Position numbers and translations under genes: made by a program. This document shows, one piece after another, positions 1 to 11,323 of a DNA stretch of 64,000 nucleotides; the first letter of the stretch is position 1, and every line of letters begins with the position of its first letter. Under the pieces are notes generated by a model. The model saw only the letters and a program-made list of their open reading frames with translations. It was not told the origin of the DNA and searched no databases. This DNA comes from Promerops cafer (lineage: Eukaryota > Chordata > Aves > Passeriformes > Nectariniidae). The stretch lies in assembly GCA_013398275.1 (NCBI GenBank), contig VZSE01013216.1:2315917-2379916 (forward strand), written 5' to 3'.

Positions 1-2516
1 AGGATTGAAACAGGAGTTATCTGTTTATTTGTAAGTTGTCCAGCCTTTGTAACAGTACAAGCCTCTTTTCTGTTAAAGGCCATAAGCAGTTTGGGCAATT
101 TGGGATGAAATTTATCTGTTACAAATGCACACAGGTCTATTTCTGTATGTTGAAGAGTTAAAAATATTATGCAAACATTTGTTTTAAAACATTTCATAAT
201 TTTTATGCATCTATTTTGTTGCTAAGGAAGGCTGATTATAGCTGAACAAAGATGCTGCTGTAAGGGGTCTAAAATTGATCTTGCACAGTCTCACAAAGAA
301 TGGTTGATATTTCACCATCTCCATAACAACCAGTTTACGTCACAAAGGAGACACAAGATACCTTAGAAACCACTCTGCAAGCATTATTTATGGAATCACC
401 TTGGTTGGAGACATTTCTAAAATGAGACCTCTGTAAAACACTTCTCTAGATAATAATGGACATATTATGAAAGATTTTATTGAACATGGATTATAATAGG
501 TTATTTTTATGGAACTGTTTTGCTTGAATAATTGCCATCAAGGGCAGTAATCATACCAAATTTATTTTCCCTGCCATGTTGAAGGTATTTATTCTCGTGG
601 CAGAAAGCCAAAGAGATAAGCAGGTATTTTGATCTGAAAAATTTTGACCTGAAAATACAGCACACATGTAACCAAGCTATGTTATGTACATGGCGTATCA
701 AACAGGAACAGGTGTAGCTTTGAGTATTTCCTGTGTTGAAAATATCTATTGCAAGAACCAACCCAGTACCATAACCATAGTAACCCATATCATATTTATA
801 TTCTTGTGTGAGACATGCCAGGCTTCATAGGTGTGCCAATCTGTAAAACAGCTGTAAGGTGCTTAGATATCCATTATGCTGTTGTTGAAATGGCTTTTAA
901 ATGACAGGTTGCATAACATGCTTGCTCAAGTCACTGCAGTTGCTCATATAAATTACAGATTTCAAGTCATGTGCAGGATGCAATTTACTTTATTTCTGGG
1001 GAGATCATTCTGGTATTTTTAAAGTGTGCACTCAGATTTTTACGTGAAAGATGGAAGATTAGGACTGCAATAAGATGAAAAGGTGTGCTTGGGTAACAGT
1101 TTATTAGGAAGAGTGTTTTCTAGATGAGATTGTGGTGAGATCAGTAAACACTAGAAAGGCACTTCACTAAGTTTTTTGCACTCATTTGCAAAAAGTCTTC
1201 CTGCCTAAAGGTTTTTGAGATAGGATAGAATTTATTTCAAACCCCAAAATATCATAAAATAACTGAACAGGAATGAAATGTTACTAATTAGAGAAATAGA
1301 AAGCATGAAGGCTTTTTTTTTTAAATTGGACTTTAACTATCTACATGTGAAATATAGGTACCTCGGTCAATGCATGAGGTAATCATGGGATCTTATCTGG
1401 AAGCGAGAAAGATGGATTCAATCTGAAGGGGGAGTGAAGAGGGAAGATGAAAGAGCTTGCCTTGGAGGAAGAGACTACAGTAGTGTTTCAGAGTAGAATA
1501 AAGCTGACAGGAAATATTTTCCAACGTAAACTCCAGGAAAATAAAACCCGGAGAAGAATGATGCAGGATGTTTCAAGCTGACAGATAGGAATAACTAGAT
1601 ATAGTAGGAGACAAATACACTGGAAACTGAAATCACTAGATCAGCCTGGGTCATGAATGGTCTGTAAAATGAAGAAAACCATATTTTAAGATTAAATTTG
1701 CAAAACATTTCAAAAGGATTATATGGCATGGTACTTGAAATAGCAAAAGTTCATAGGAAAATAGTGGTGACTGAGGGTGATGTAAGGAAGGTGTTCAACT
1801 CAGTGTTCTTACTGTCAGCATTCAAAGTAGAAGCTTAACTACTTAATTTTTGAGTGACTCAAGCATCTTGGCTCTTTTTTTTTCTGATGATTCTGAGGCT
1901 TGCTCAGCAGTATCAGGACAAAAAAGATCTGTCCTTGAGCATTTGTTTTGAGCAGAGCTTGTGATTCACAGAAATTTTGCTGAAAAATGAAAATACAGGT
2001 AAAAATTAGGCTGTGAGGAGGCAACAGAGAAACGTGACAAGGATAAGTCAGTTTGAGAGCAGCTTTAAAGCAGACTCACTGAAAAGGAGTAATTGTTATT
2101 AAACCTAATTAATATTGTTTCATGCTTACAAATGTAGACTCTCAGAAACTGAAACACTGAATACAAGCATACCAATAAAAGATAAATAAGGTGGGATAGT
2201 GTTAGGATGTTTAAAGCTGCCTGTTGCCAAACATTTAAGTTACCTAAAATCTGCTTCTATTGTGCTGAAATAAACTGTGTTATGTGCTAGCAGGATGAAT
2301 CAGATTTGAAGCTTTTGTACTGAACTGCCTTTACATCCGTGGTTCTAAGCATTAACATGTCTTGTTTTCAACTTCTAGTGCACAACTGAACAAAAACTAG
2401 TTCAAATAGTATTGCAGATTTCTTTTTCCACACATATGATTAGATTATCATGATCTAGCTGAAAACTTGACTCTTGAGTTAGAATATCACAAAACAACAG
2501 AATCACAGTCAAGTAG

Positions 2517-2777
2517 TGTCGCTATCGGCGGCTTAATAACGACATAGACTTAAGGTATCAGAAAGCAAGAAGAAGCAAGTTTATTCAGATCAGCACACCT
2601 TTTATAGCATGCTACATGCAGTTGGACATAATTGGTCAATGTACCTTAACACGCCTCACCTTCATTGGCTAGTTAGGATGCCACCCAAGTGAAAACATCT
2701 TAGAAAAACAGTAAGTGAAAAATAATAGATAATAAGTGAAGAATAACAGATGTTCTTTTGCTTACACATTTGCTACA
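2517..2777 (-). mobile_element. LTR of an endogenous retrovirus (first copy)
   Basis: Read on the minus strand, this 261-bp segment starts TGTAGCAAATG and ends GCGACA, the TG...CA ends of an LTR. It carries a TATAAAAG promoter box (minus strand, about 2598-2606) and an AATAAA polyadenylation signal (minus strand, 2580-2585) about 20 nt downstream, the usual U3-R order. Immediately upstream on the minus strand (2778-2790) is the purine-rich GAGGGAAAGA, which looks like the polypurine tract that borders a 3' LTR. No coding remnant of a retrovirus is present beyond at most about 90 bp of internal sequence. I cannot name the family, and I see no clear target-site duplication. Confidence 0.7.
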
Positions 2778-2876
2778 TCTTTCCCTCGGCTTTGCTCATG
2801 GGAATGCTGTCCCTAGGATGTCTGCAGCCATCCCAGGGAAAGTCTCTCTGACCAGGTTCTCACCATCCACAAAGTA
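2778..2876 (-). mobile_element. Probable 3' internal stub of the ERV with polypurine tract (first copy)
   Basis: Sequence between the LTR and the end of the CR1. It starts next to the LTR with a purine tract on the minus strand and does not resemble the CR1 3' end. It is non-coding. I infer it is the last part of the ERV internal region. The boundary with the CR1 near 2877 is approximate. Confidence 0.45.
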
Positions 2877-3975
2877 GGTGGAAAAGACCTCTGAGATCAC
2901 TGAATCCAACCTATGACCAACTATTATGTCATCTAGACCATGGCTCTGAGTGCCACATCCAGTCTTTCCTTAAGCACCTCTGGGGATTGTGCCTCCACCA
3001 TCTCCCTGGGCAGTCCATTCCAATGTTTAATCAGCCTTTCTGTGAAAAAATTTTTCTTAATGTCCAACCTAAACCATCCCTGGCACAGCTGAAGACTATG
3101 ACCTCTTGTCCTGGTTCAGATTGCCTTGAAAAAGAGGCTGACCCTCACCTGGCTACACCCTCCTTCTAGCAAGTTGTCGAGAGCAATGAGGTCCTCTCGA
3201 GCCTCGTCTTCTAAAGGCTAAACACTCCCAGCTCCCTCAGCTGCTCCTCACAGGACTTGTGCTCCACACCCTTCAGCAACTTCATTGCCCTTCTCTGGAC
3301 CTGTTCCAGCACCTCAATGTCCTTTCTGAACTGAGGGGCCCAGAACTGTACACAGCACTGGAGGTGTGACCTCACCAGTGCCGAGTACAGTCGACAGTCA
3401 CTGCCCTGGTGCTGCTGGTCACACTATTCCTGATACAGGCCAGGATGCCACTGGCTTTCTTGGCCATCTGGGCATACACTGGCTTGTGTTCAGCTGCTGT
3501 TGACCAGCACCCCTACATCTTTTCCCACTGGGCCACTTTCCAGTCACTCTGCCCCCATCCTGTAGTGCTGCATGCTCAATCCCCTTATTCAGATCATCAG
3601 TAAAGATATTAAACAGGACTAGGCCCAACAGTGATCCCTGGGGGACACCTTTAGTGATCAGGCCCCCTACTGGAATTCACCACCACTCTCTTGGCCTGGA
3701 CATCCAGCCAGTTCTTAACCCAGTGAAGAGTGCACTTGTCCAAGCCATGGGCTGCCAGCTTTTCCAGGAGTATGCTGTAGGAGATTGTGTCAAAGGACCA
3801 TCAAGTCCAGGTAAACAACATCCACAGCCTTTCCCTCATCCACTAGGCAGATCACCTGGCCAAAAAAGGAGGTCGGGTTTATCAGGCAGGACTTGCCCTT
3901 CCTGCTGGCTGGGTCTGATCCCTTGGTTGTCCTATGTATGCCATATGATCACACTCAAGATGATGTGCTCCATGT
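2877..3975 (-). mobile_element. CR1 LINE fragment, RT to 3' end (first copy)
   Basis: A 5'-truncated CR1 non-LTR retrotransposon on the minus strand. Near 3655-3560, minus-strand translation gives a GVPQGS-type segment followed by LVLFNIFTDDLNKG, the conserved palm/thumb region of CR1 reverse transcriptase. Near 3400-2880 it gives the C-terminal region and the 3' UTR-like segments (the equivalents of 'tggacattaagaaa' and 'gtggaggcacaat'). Small deletions and stops interrupt the frame, so it is inactive. The terminal ATTCTRTGATTCT repeat usual at a CR1 3' end is missing, and the element abuts the ERV piece instead. Confidence 0.88.
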
Positions 3976-4320
3976 ACAGATACATGTAAATGTTTGGCCC
4001 AAATTTAGTTTTAAGAATGGAAATAGAAAAAGATATTTGAAGTCAGAAAGAACTGGAGAGATGCTGAAGATAATTTAAAACTGCAGGGAATATGCTGTTA
4101 TATTTTACTGATAAGTGCTAAAAATTACACTGGTGAATGTATACTTATATTTTAAAAGGAATGTAATTAAAACATAGTTGATCCTTTGAAGGATTAGGTG
4201 TTGAAATATGACATATGACACATGAGTAGGAAAGGCTGTGATATTGTAAAGATATACGAGTTCTGTAATAATGAGTTAACCAGAGGTAAAATCTTGGGTC
4301 TGTTTTCCTATTTTCAGAGG

Positions 4321-4321
4321 N
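4321..4321. other. Single N: assembly gap or join mark
   Basis: This is the only ambiguous base I see in the window. It falls exactly between the two copies of the 1,876-bp block, so it marks a contig join or collapsed gap. Confidence 0.97.
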
Positions 4322-4393
4322 TTATCATGATCTAGCTGAAAACTTGACTCTTGAGTTAGAATATCACAAAACAACAGAATCACAGTCAAGTAG

Positions 4394-4654
4394 TGTCGCT
4401 ATCGGCGGCTTAATAACGACATAGACTTAAGGTATCAGAAAGCAAGAAGAAGCAAGTTTATTCAGATCAGCACACCTTTTATAGCATGTTACATGCAGTT
4501 GGACATAATTGGTCAATGTACCTTAACACACCTCACCTTCATTGGCTAGTTAGGACGCCACCCAAGTGAAAACATCTTAGAAAAACAGTAAGTGAAAAAT
4601 AATAGATAATAAGTGAAGAATAACAGATGTTCTTTTGCTTACACATTTGCTACA
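4394..4654 (-). mobile_element. LTR of an endogenous retrovirus (second copy)
   Basis: Same element as at 2517-2777, shifted by 1,877 and differing at three bases. It is part of the duplicated block and probably not an independent insertion. Confidence 0.7.
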
Positions 4655-4753
4655 TCTTTCCCTCGGCTTTGCTCATGGGAATGCTGTCCCTAGGATGTCT
4701 GCAGCCATCCCAGGGAAAGTCTCTCTGACCAGGTTCTCACCATCCACAAAGTA

Positions 4754-5852
4754 GGTGGAAAAGACCTCTGAGATCACTGAATCCAACCTATGACCAACTA
4801 TTATGTCATCTAGACCATGGCTCTGAGTGCCACATCCAGTCTTTCCTTAAGCACCTCTGGGGATTGTGCCTCCACCATCTCCCTGGGCAGTCCATTCCAA
4901 TGTTTAATCAGCCTTTCTGTGAAAAAATTTTTCTTAATGTCCAACCTAAACCATCCCTGGCACAGCTGAAGACTATGACCTCTTGTCCTGGTTCAGATTG
5001 CCTTGAAAAAGAGGCTGACCCTCACCTGGCTACACCCTCCTTCTAGCAAGTTGTCGAGAGCAATGAGGTCCTCTCGAGCCTCGTCTTCTAAAGGCTAAAC
5101 ACTCCCAGCTCCCTCAGCTGCTCCTCACAGGACTTGTGCTCCACACCCTTCAGCAACTTCATTGCCCTTCTCTGGACCTGTTCCAGCACCTCAATGTCCT
5201 TTCTGAACTGAGGGGCCCAGAACTGGACACAGCACTGGAGGTGTGACCTCACCAGTGCCGAGTACAGTCGACAGTCACTGCCCTGGTGCTGCTGGTCACA
5301 CTATTCCTGATACAGGCCAGGATGCCACTGGCTTTCTTGGCCATCTGGGCATACACTGGCTTGTGTTCAGCTGCTGTTGACCAGCACCCCTACATCTTTT
5401 CCCACTGGGCCACTTTCCAGTCACTCTGCCCCCATCCTGTAGTGCTGCATGCTCAATCCCCTTATTCAGATCATCAGTAAAGATATTAAACAGGACTAGG
5501 CCCAACAGTGATCCCTGGGGGACACCTTTAGTGATCAGGCCCCCTACTGGAATTCACCACCACTCTCTTGGCCTGGACATCCAGCCAGTTCTTAACCCAG
5601 TGAAGAGTGCACTTGTCCAAGCCATGGGCTGCCAGCTTTTCCAGGAGTATGCTGTAGGAGATTGTGTCAAAGGACCATCAAGTCCAGGTAAACAACATCC
5701 ACAGCCTTTCCCTCATCCACTAGGCAGATCACCTGGCCAAAAAAGGAGGTCGGGTTTATCAGGCAGGACTTGCCCTTCCTGCTGGCTGGGTCTGATCCCT
5801 TGGTTGTCCTATGTATGACATATGATCACACTCAAGATGATGTGCTCCATGT
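4754..5852 (-). mobile_element. CR1 LINE fragment (second copy)
   Basis: Same element as at 2877-3975, shifted by 1,877, with two substitutions (5226 and 5818). The second creates a stop that shortens one of the chance frames on the + strand. It probably represents the other allele of the same insertion. Confidence 0.88.
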
Positions 5853-6831
5853 ACAGATACATGTAAATGTTTGGCCCAAATTTAGTTTTAAGAATGGAAA
5901 TAGAAAAAGATATTTGAAGTCAGAAAGAACTGGAGAGATGCTGAAGATAATTTAAAACTGCAGGGAATATGCTGTTATATTTTACTGATAAGTGCTAAAA
6001 ATTACACTGGTGAATGTATACTTATATTTTAAAAGGAATGTAATTAAAACATAGTTGATCCTTTGAAGGATTAGGTGTTGAAATATGACATATGACACAT
6101 GAGTAGGAAAGGCTGTGATATTGTAAAGATATACGAGTTCTGTAATAATGAGTTAACCAGAGGTAAAATCTTGGGTCTGTTTTCCTATTTTCAGAGGTAT
6201 TTCAGACGTCACAGTATTATTTAACGCTGTCTCAACTCTGTGTTTTGAATATTTGTTAGCATGCTGGCAGAAGGAAGTAATGATCAGTAAGATTGCCCCA
6301 GACACAGTTTCCCTTTCTCCTGCTGAATCAAGGCATTCTCCTGGGATAAAATTCAGTACATCTGAAGATCAGAATAAATTTCCAAAGTTTTAGAGCAGTA
6401 GGTGACTAGCTTAAATTGCCTTTCTTTTCCCAATGTTCCTTTGTATTCTTTTTAAACTTTAAATCTGATCATGTGTTTGTGAAATAAGTCTAATCCTGAA
6501 ACAATGAATAATATTTGCATTGTTTCAGTATGAAGTTGTGTGTCTGCATAATCTAATGAAAAATTAACAAAATAGCTGGTAAAAAAAGCACCCCAATAAG
6601 TAACTTGCATTAATGTAGTTTAAAAGTATACAAAGAGAAAAATACAATTTTGCAAAAACCTCACAGCAATTTTTTTTGCTGAAGTCAATATTTATTACAA
6701 TAAGGGCTGTATTCAGGTCTTAGAATTTGGGAAAAATATCATTTAATTGTAAATACATTTAATGTGCAGTTAAATACTGAATTGGGAAAACAGCATAGAA
6801 AAGATAATCCCATCACTAACGTGGGCTTACT

Positions 6832-7170
6832 GAATCATAGAATCATGGGTTTGGGTTGGAAGGGACCTTAAAGAGCATCTATTTCCAAGTCACCTGCCCT
6901 AGGAAGGGACACTTTGCACTCCACCAGGTTGCTCAGAGCCCCATCCAACCTGTCCTTAGACTCTTCCAGGGATAGGGCATCCACAGCTTCTGTGGGCAAC
7001 CTGTTCCAGTGCCTCACGACCCTCACAGTAAAGAATTTTTTCCTAATATCTAAACCTACACTCTCTCAGTTTGAATCCATTTCCTCTTATTCTGTCACTA
7101 CATGCTCTTGTAAAAAGTCCTTCTCCATCTTTCTTTTCATGCTTTTAATTAACTCTAAACCAGTACAGTG
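6832..7170 (-). mobile_element. CR1 LINE, 3' end
   Basis: Begins on the + strand with gaatcatagaatcat, the complement of the ATTCTATGATTC tail that ends CR1 elements. It continues through the typical 3' region ('ttgggttggaagggacctt', then the 'ctgttccagtgcctc' and 'ttcctaatatctaaacc' equivalents). About 340 bp, 5'-truncated and non-coding. It lies antisense to MYO3B. Confidence 0.9.
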
Positions 7171-9139
7171 ATACATTCCCATGAAGCAATTTAGTGTAGT
7201 CTCATCTTGTCATATTTCATAAGCCCTTTGCTTACACCAAGAGATTCAAGGTCAATTAGCTAAAATTAGCTTTTTGCATACGCACGTTTTCACTATACTT
7301 TTAATTCCCACCTAAGCAAGGAATTTTGTACATGCTGATTTATAATGAACTGTAGGAAAAATTAGTATAAAGTATAGACTTAGTATAAATAGGATATAGA
7401 TTTCAAGAATGTATATACATTTACTTTTCTGCCTGAAAGCCATTTGAAAACAGTTGTACAATGGAAAAGTATGCTTATTTTGTGATAAATAATATTACAT
7501 CTTCTCTAATGAGGAAAGTTCTGAAAATATTTTAACATCTTCCGTGAAAGTGTAATCACAATTCTTGTATAGCTAATAATAAGAGATAGATTATTAAATT
7601 GACTCTTATTACAGTTTTTCAGTTTTGTGGTCTTTTTACCTTGTAAATTACAGTACATGAGATTGAAAGCATAATTTACAAAAAAAACCCAAACAACTGT
7701 CCTCAGAATAAAACTTTACAGATGGAAATGGACAAATCTACTTCTGCTTTTATAGAACTTGTGTGTATCTGGCATCATGATTAATCAACAGTGTAATATT
7801 TGAAAATTCCACACGTTTAAGGAGTAAAAATAATAAATGCAATAGATAAATGTTGAAGGTGAGTAGCATTAAATATTTTGTCACATAGGTGATACTATAT
7901 TAAGCCTAGGGTGAAAAAGAATTTTCCTCTTGGCATACATTATGAAATTACATCCTGTTTTTCAGGAGGTTAAGGTGCTGGGACACTGCAGTGTACTGGC
8001 AATTATTTTTAGGAAATATTAGCTGTCCTCTGGAATTGCAGCACTGGGTTTGAGTGCAGCGCTGTGATTCATGTGGAGCTAGGTATAGGCGTGCCAGAGA
8101 GGAACCACGGAAGTGTAAGTGTGGGAAGGCATGGGGGCAAGAGTGGGAACAATTGCTCTAAATAGAGAGGGCAAGACTGCATGGATGAACTGAGGGATGT
8201 AGAAGTGAAGTGATTTGCTTAAGAACTTACAGCAGGTCAGTGGCAGAATGTGGGGTAGAATTAAGTCTCTAAATGGCTGCACATGATTGAAATGCCTGTG
8301 ACTCTTGAGATGCCACCTTCTGAGAGCTGACAGATCATTTTTTAAAAGATTTCTTTTTCTGAATACAGATTTTTATTTCTTTAAAGAAATGAAGGAAATT
8401 GCCTTTACTGTCCTGGTTTTTCCCCTGCTTTCTTCTTTTTCTGTGACTCTCAAACTGAAGCTTTAACAAACTGCTGTAGTAAGGAGTTATACTGAAGTTG
8501 CTTAAAGTCCATAACAAAAGCAGTGGAATTAGAAGGCTGGATTGGAATACAGGGATTTCAAAATTTAAAGGACATTACATGCAAGAGAGGCAGAGAGCAC
8601 AGCAGGACAGCGCCAGCAAGCTCTCCCTCAAAAGCAGAGTCTAGCAGAATGCATCCCCTCCTCCTTTGCCTGCAGGAGAGCTGACCTCCACCTGGGCTAG
8701 CATGGCAGGTGAAAAGTACATGGCAGCTGGAGGAAACTTCAGGGAACATTGACAGTAACATTGATGACATAGGCTTAGTCTTGTGAAGGGATGTGGAGAA
8801 GTTGTTTCTGTTTTGTTTTAACAGCTGTGGAGGGGTTGTAAAGCTTTCATGTATGGTGTTGACATACAACAAGACAAATCAAAACAACAAGCCCAAAACA
8901 TCAGAGCAAATCAGTTCAATACCATGTGAGTCTGCACTGAGTTGCCTACATAAAATATGTTTACTTAGGAGGGTGGAGGAGGAGGAGCTCTTAGTTTTTG
9001 CTTTTTTTGTGAAAGACCATTTGAAAACCTGTGTGAGGCGTGTAGTATATATACTTACTAGTCAGGAGTAAATCTGTGGATCAGAAGCGAAATGTGTCAA
9101 TAATATTATTATGAGCAGTATTGAGTTTGTGATGGTCTC

Positions 9140-9235
9140 ATGGTATAAAAGCAACATTTGTGTGCTTGAGAGCCTGTCTGTTTTTCCTTAATGTATCATT
9201 TGGTCCAATAAAAGGTATTATATTTCCCTACAAAT
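9140..9235 (+). repeat. Possible ancient amniote dispersed repeat
   Basis: The run from tgtgtgcttgagagcctgtc to ttggtccaataaaaggtatt resembles, from memory, a dispersed sequence seen in many amniote genomes (a 'cttgaaagcttgtct ... ttggtccaataaaag' pattern). I cannot name the family, and the match is recall only. Confidence 0.35.
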
Positions 9236-9867
9236 GTAGCCCGTTGCCAGAGCAGTCAAATGGTCTCAGGAATATTTCGCTTGGGTGAGTTAAAAATAAA
9301 AATTGATTATTCACAACTGGTAAAATTTGACTACTTGACATATACTTAATTTACAGTGAATCAATATTAATTGTGATAATTACTTATAGGAATTATTTTA
9401 AATCTTATTTACTACTTTTTTTGGGAACATTTATAACAAAGTAATAATTTTCTGATATACATGGAAACATTTGTATAATGGTTCAAAATGAGGAACTGAA
9501 ATCCAAATAAGAAAATGCAGGAATATGGAACCAATTTCAATCGCAAAATTCCTTTTTTTAAAATATATGAATGTGCTTGAAGAGTGGAAGGAAAAGAGGG
9601 AAGGAGGAAGTGATGGAGAGATAGAGATAGATGAGTATCACTTTGGTTTGTCTAATTCATTATCCCCAGTACTGCTATGTGCTATCATGAAAGGTTTTTT
9701 TGGTTTTGGTATGTAGGAATTAGAAGAATATTTAATATTATATTTCCAATGTAAACAAATGAAGTTGGGTTGTATAGTGTTAGATGGAGCCCAGAAGTTC
9801 AGTTGGTTTATTTCACTTGATTGGCACAGCTGGCAATCTTGCTTTCCTTGCAGCAAGGGTAACAGCT

Positions 9868-10131
9868 TAGCGCCAGGTTCATTTTCCATGCGCAGTGCTT
9901 CTCAGCAGCGCTCACACACCACGTAAGCTGCTTAGTTGGCTCTGTCAGCTGAGCCCAGCACTGCCTCACTCCAGCAGCAGCAGCCTTGCTAGCGCCAGGC
10001 TCCTCCCTGCGCGTGGGTCAGCAGCGCTAATTGTGCAGCAGTCGTCTCCAGGTAGCACGCCTGCACTGCTATTATTAGAGTATGCTTGCAGCTCTGCTTT
10101 GTACACTGTATATACTGAGGCAAAGTGAAAG
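9868..10131 (+). promoter_or_regulatory. CpG-rich cluster with open frame and splice-donor-like end
   Basis: Ten CpG dinucleotides fall within 9871-10059 in an otherwise CpG-poor intron. The segment includes a degenerate internal duplication: tagcgccagg at 9868 and 9990, and cagcagcgct at 9903 and 10019. An open frame on the + strand (9895-10128, Ser/Leu-rich, no recognisable domain) ends at a GTAAGT donor consensus (10131). This could be a small regulatory element or alternative first exon, or simply a GC-rich repeat remnant. Function is not shown by the sequence. Confidence 0.35.
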
Positions 10132-11270
10132 TAAGTTCACTTCTAATAATTCTTGGTAAACTTAAAATGGTTTGATGTGTTTTGCTTCACCTAAGCACGT
10201 GTACAGCTTCCTCTGTCTGCACAAGTCAGTATGACCACTGTCCGAATAATAGGTAGTTCTTTGTATTAACTGCTTTCCTTCTTTTGAATCCACCTTTGAT
10301 CTACTGCTGCGTTTGCTGAAGTTCAGAGAAATATTTGTATTGATTTCAGAATAAGCAGAATTTTATCCTTGATTATAAAGTTTTCTTGTCAGGGTATAAG
10401 TCATCTTGTGTATCTCTGAATTTTTGTGTTTCTGTTCAAGTTATAAATCACACAGAATGCCTAGGCACTGACTTCTCTAAATTCTGTCCTTTTAGTATGA
10501 CTGATTTTTTTATGTACCGTTTTTCCAGATGTGTGAATTCCCTATCCCCTCATTCTGTACCAGTGTGACCCTCAGCACAATTAGTGTTGACAACTACCAT
10601 CACACTTTCTGTTTCTCTGTCTGGTGTTTGAATGCTTTTCAACCTACAGCAGGATGACTGAGCATGAACTAGTGATGAAATTACAACTAAAACAAAAGAT
10701 GACAGCCTGTCTCCTTAGCAACCCAGGCCACCGTGTGCATGCAGCCCGCCCGTGCTGAAGTGAAAGACTTCGTGTTCATTCCCATGATGTTTACTAGCAA
10801 ATCTCAAGATTAGCTACATCACCCCCTGGATCTTTGCCATGAGTATAATGCTTGCAGCAAAGCAAACTACGTCTTCTGTCTCACTTTTACAAGCAGGGGA
10901 GGATTTTGCTGGATATAAAATTGGTACAATGTGCTGTCTTTGCACAAGAAAGAGAAAGGGAGTAGCATGTTCTTATGTTTCAGATCATGTCTTGTGGGCT
11001 CTCTGTCTTCATGACTCACTGGGCAGAGCAGGCCTCAGCAATGCTGAGTGGTACTCTCAGCTTCAAAATTCCAATGAAAAGTAGAGATTTAAAAAAAAAA
11101 AGTGTCTCTGAGTTCCTGATACAGACAGGAATATAAAGAAAGATAAGTCAATAGCCTATTTTCCTTTTGTGTCTGGATTTTGGAGATTTTTGCTCTGCAG
11201 GGAGTAGCAATAGTTTTCAAGGCAAAACAGGACTGGGGCATTCCCAAGAAAAGACTAGCTTGTAAACTGT

Positions 11271-11323
11271 GACTTAGAGAACACTCTCTTCTTCACATTG
11301 CAAGAGAGTGTTCTCTGCTAGTC
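11271..11323. repeat. Perfect 15-bp inverted repeat with extended stem
   Basis: Arms agagaacactctctt (11276-11290) and aagagagtgttctct (11302-11316) are exact reverse complements around an 11-nt loop. Beyond a small internal loop, gact (11271-11274) pairs with agtc (11320-11323). It would fold as a strong hairpin in RNA. No flanking gene or transposon end explains it. Confidence 0.9.

Larger units (their letters stand above)
2445..4320. repeat. First copy of 1,876-bp duplicated block (probable assembly duplication)
   Basis: The block from ttatcatgat to ttttcagagg is repeated at an exact offset of 1,877 in 4322-6197, with a single N at 4321 between the copies. I see five substitutions (2612/4489 c-t, 2653/4530 g-a, 2679/4556 t-c, 3349/5226 t-g, 3941/5818 c-a) and no indel. 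A single N at the junction, together with divergence at the level of allelic difference, suggests two haplotypes laid end to end rather than a genuine tandem duplication. Confidence 0.95.
4322..6197. repeat. Second copy of the 1,876-bp duplicated block
   Basis: Near-identical to 2445-4320 (about 99.7%), including the same LTR fragment and CR1. It continues without interruption into unique intron sequence at 6198, whereas the first copy continues into unique sequence on its left. Removing one copy would give one continuous intron. Confidence 0.95.

Noticed and set aside
3419..3628. Minus-strand frame with LVLFNIFTDDLNKG as a possible gene
   Set aside because: It is a remnant of CR1 reverse transcriptase within a truncated LINE, repeated at 5296-5505 in the duplicated block.
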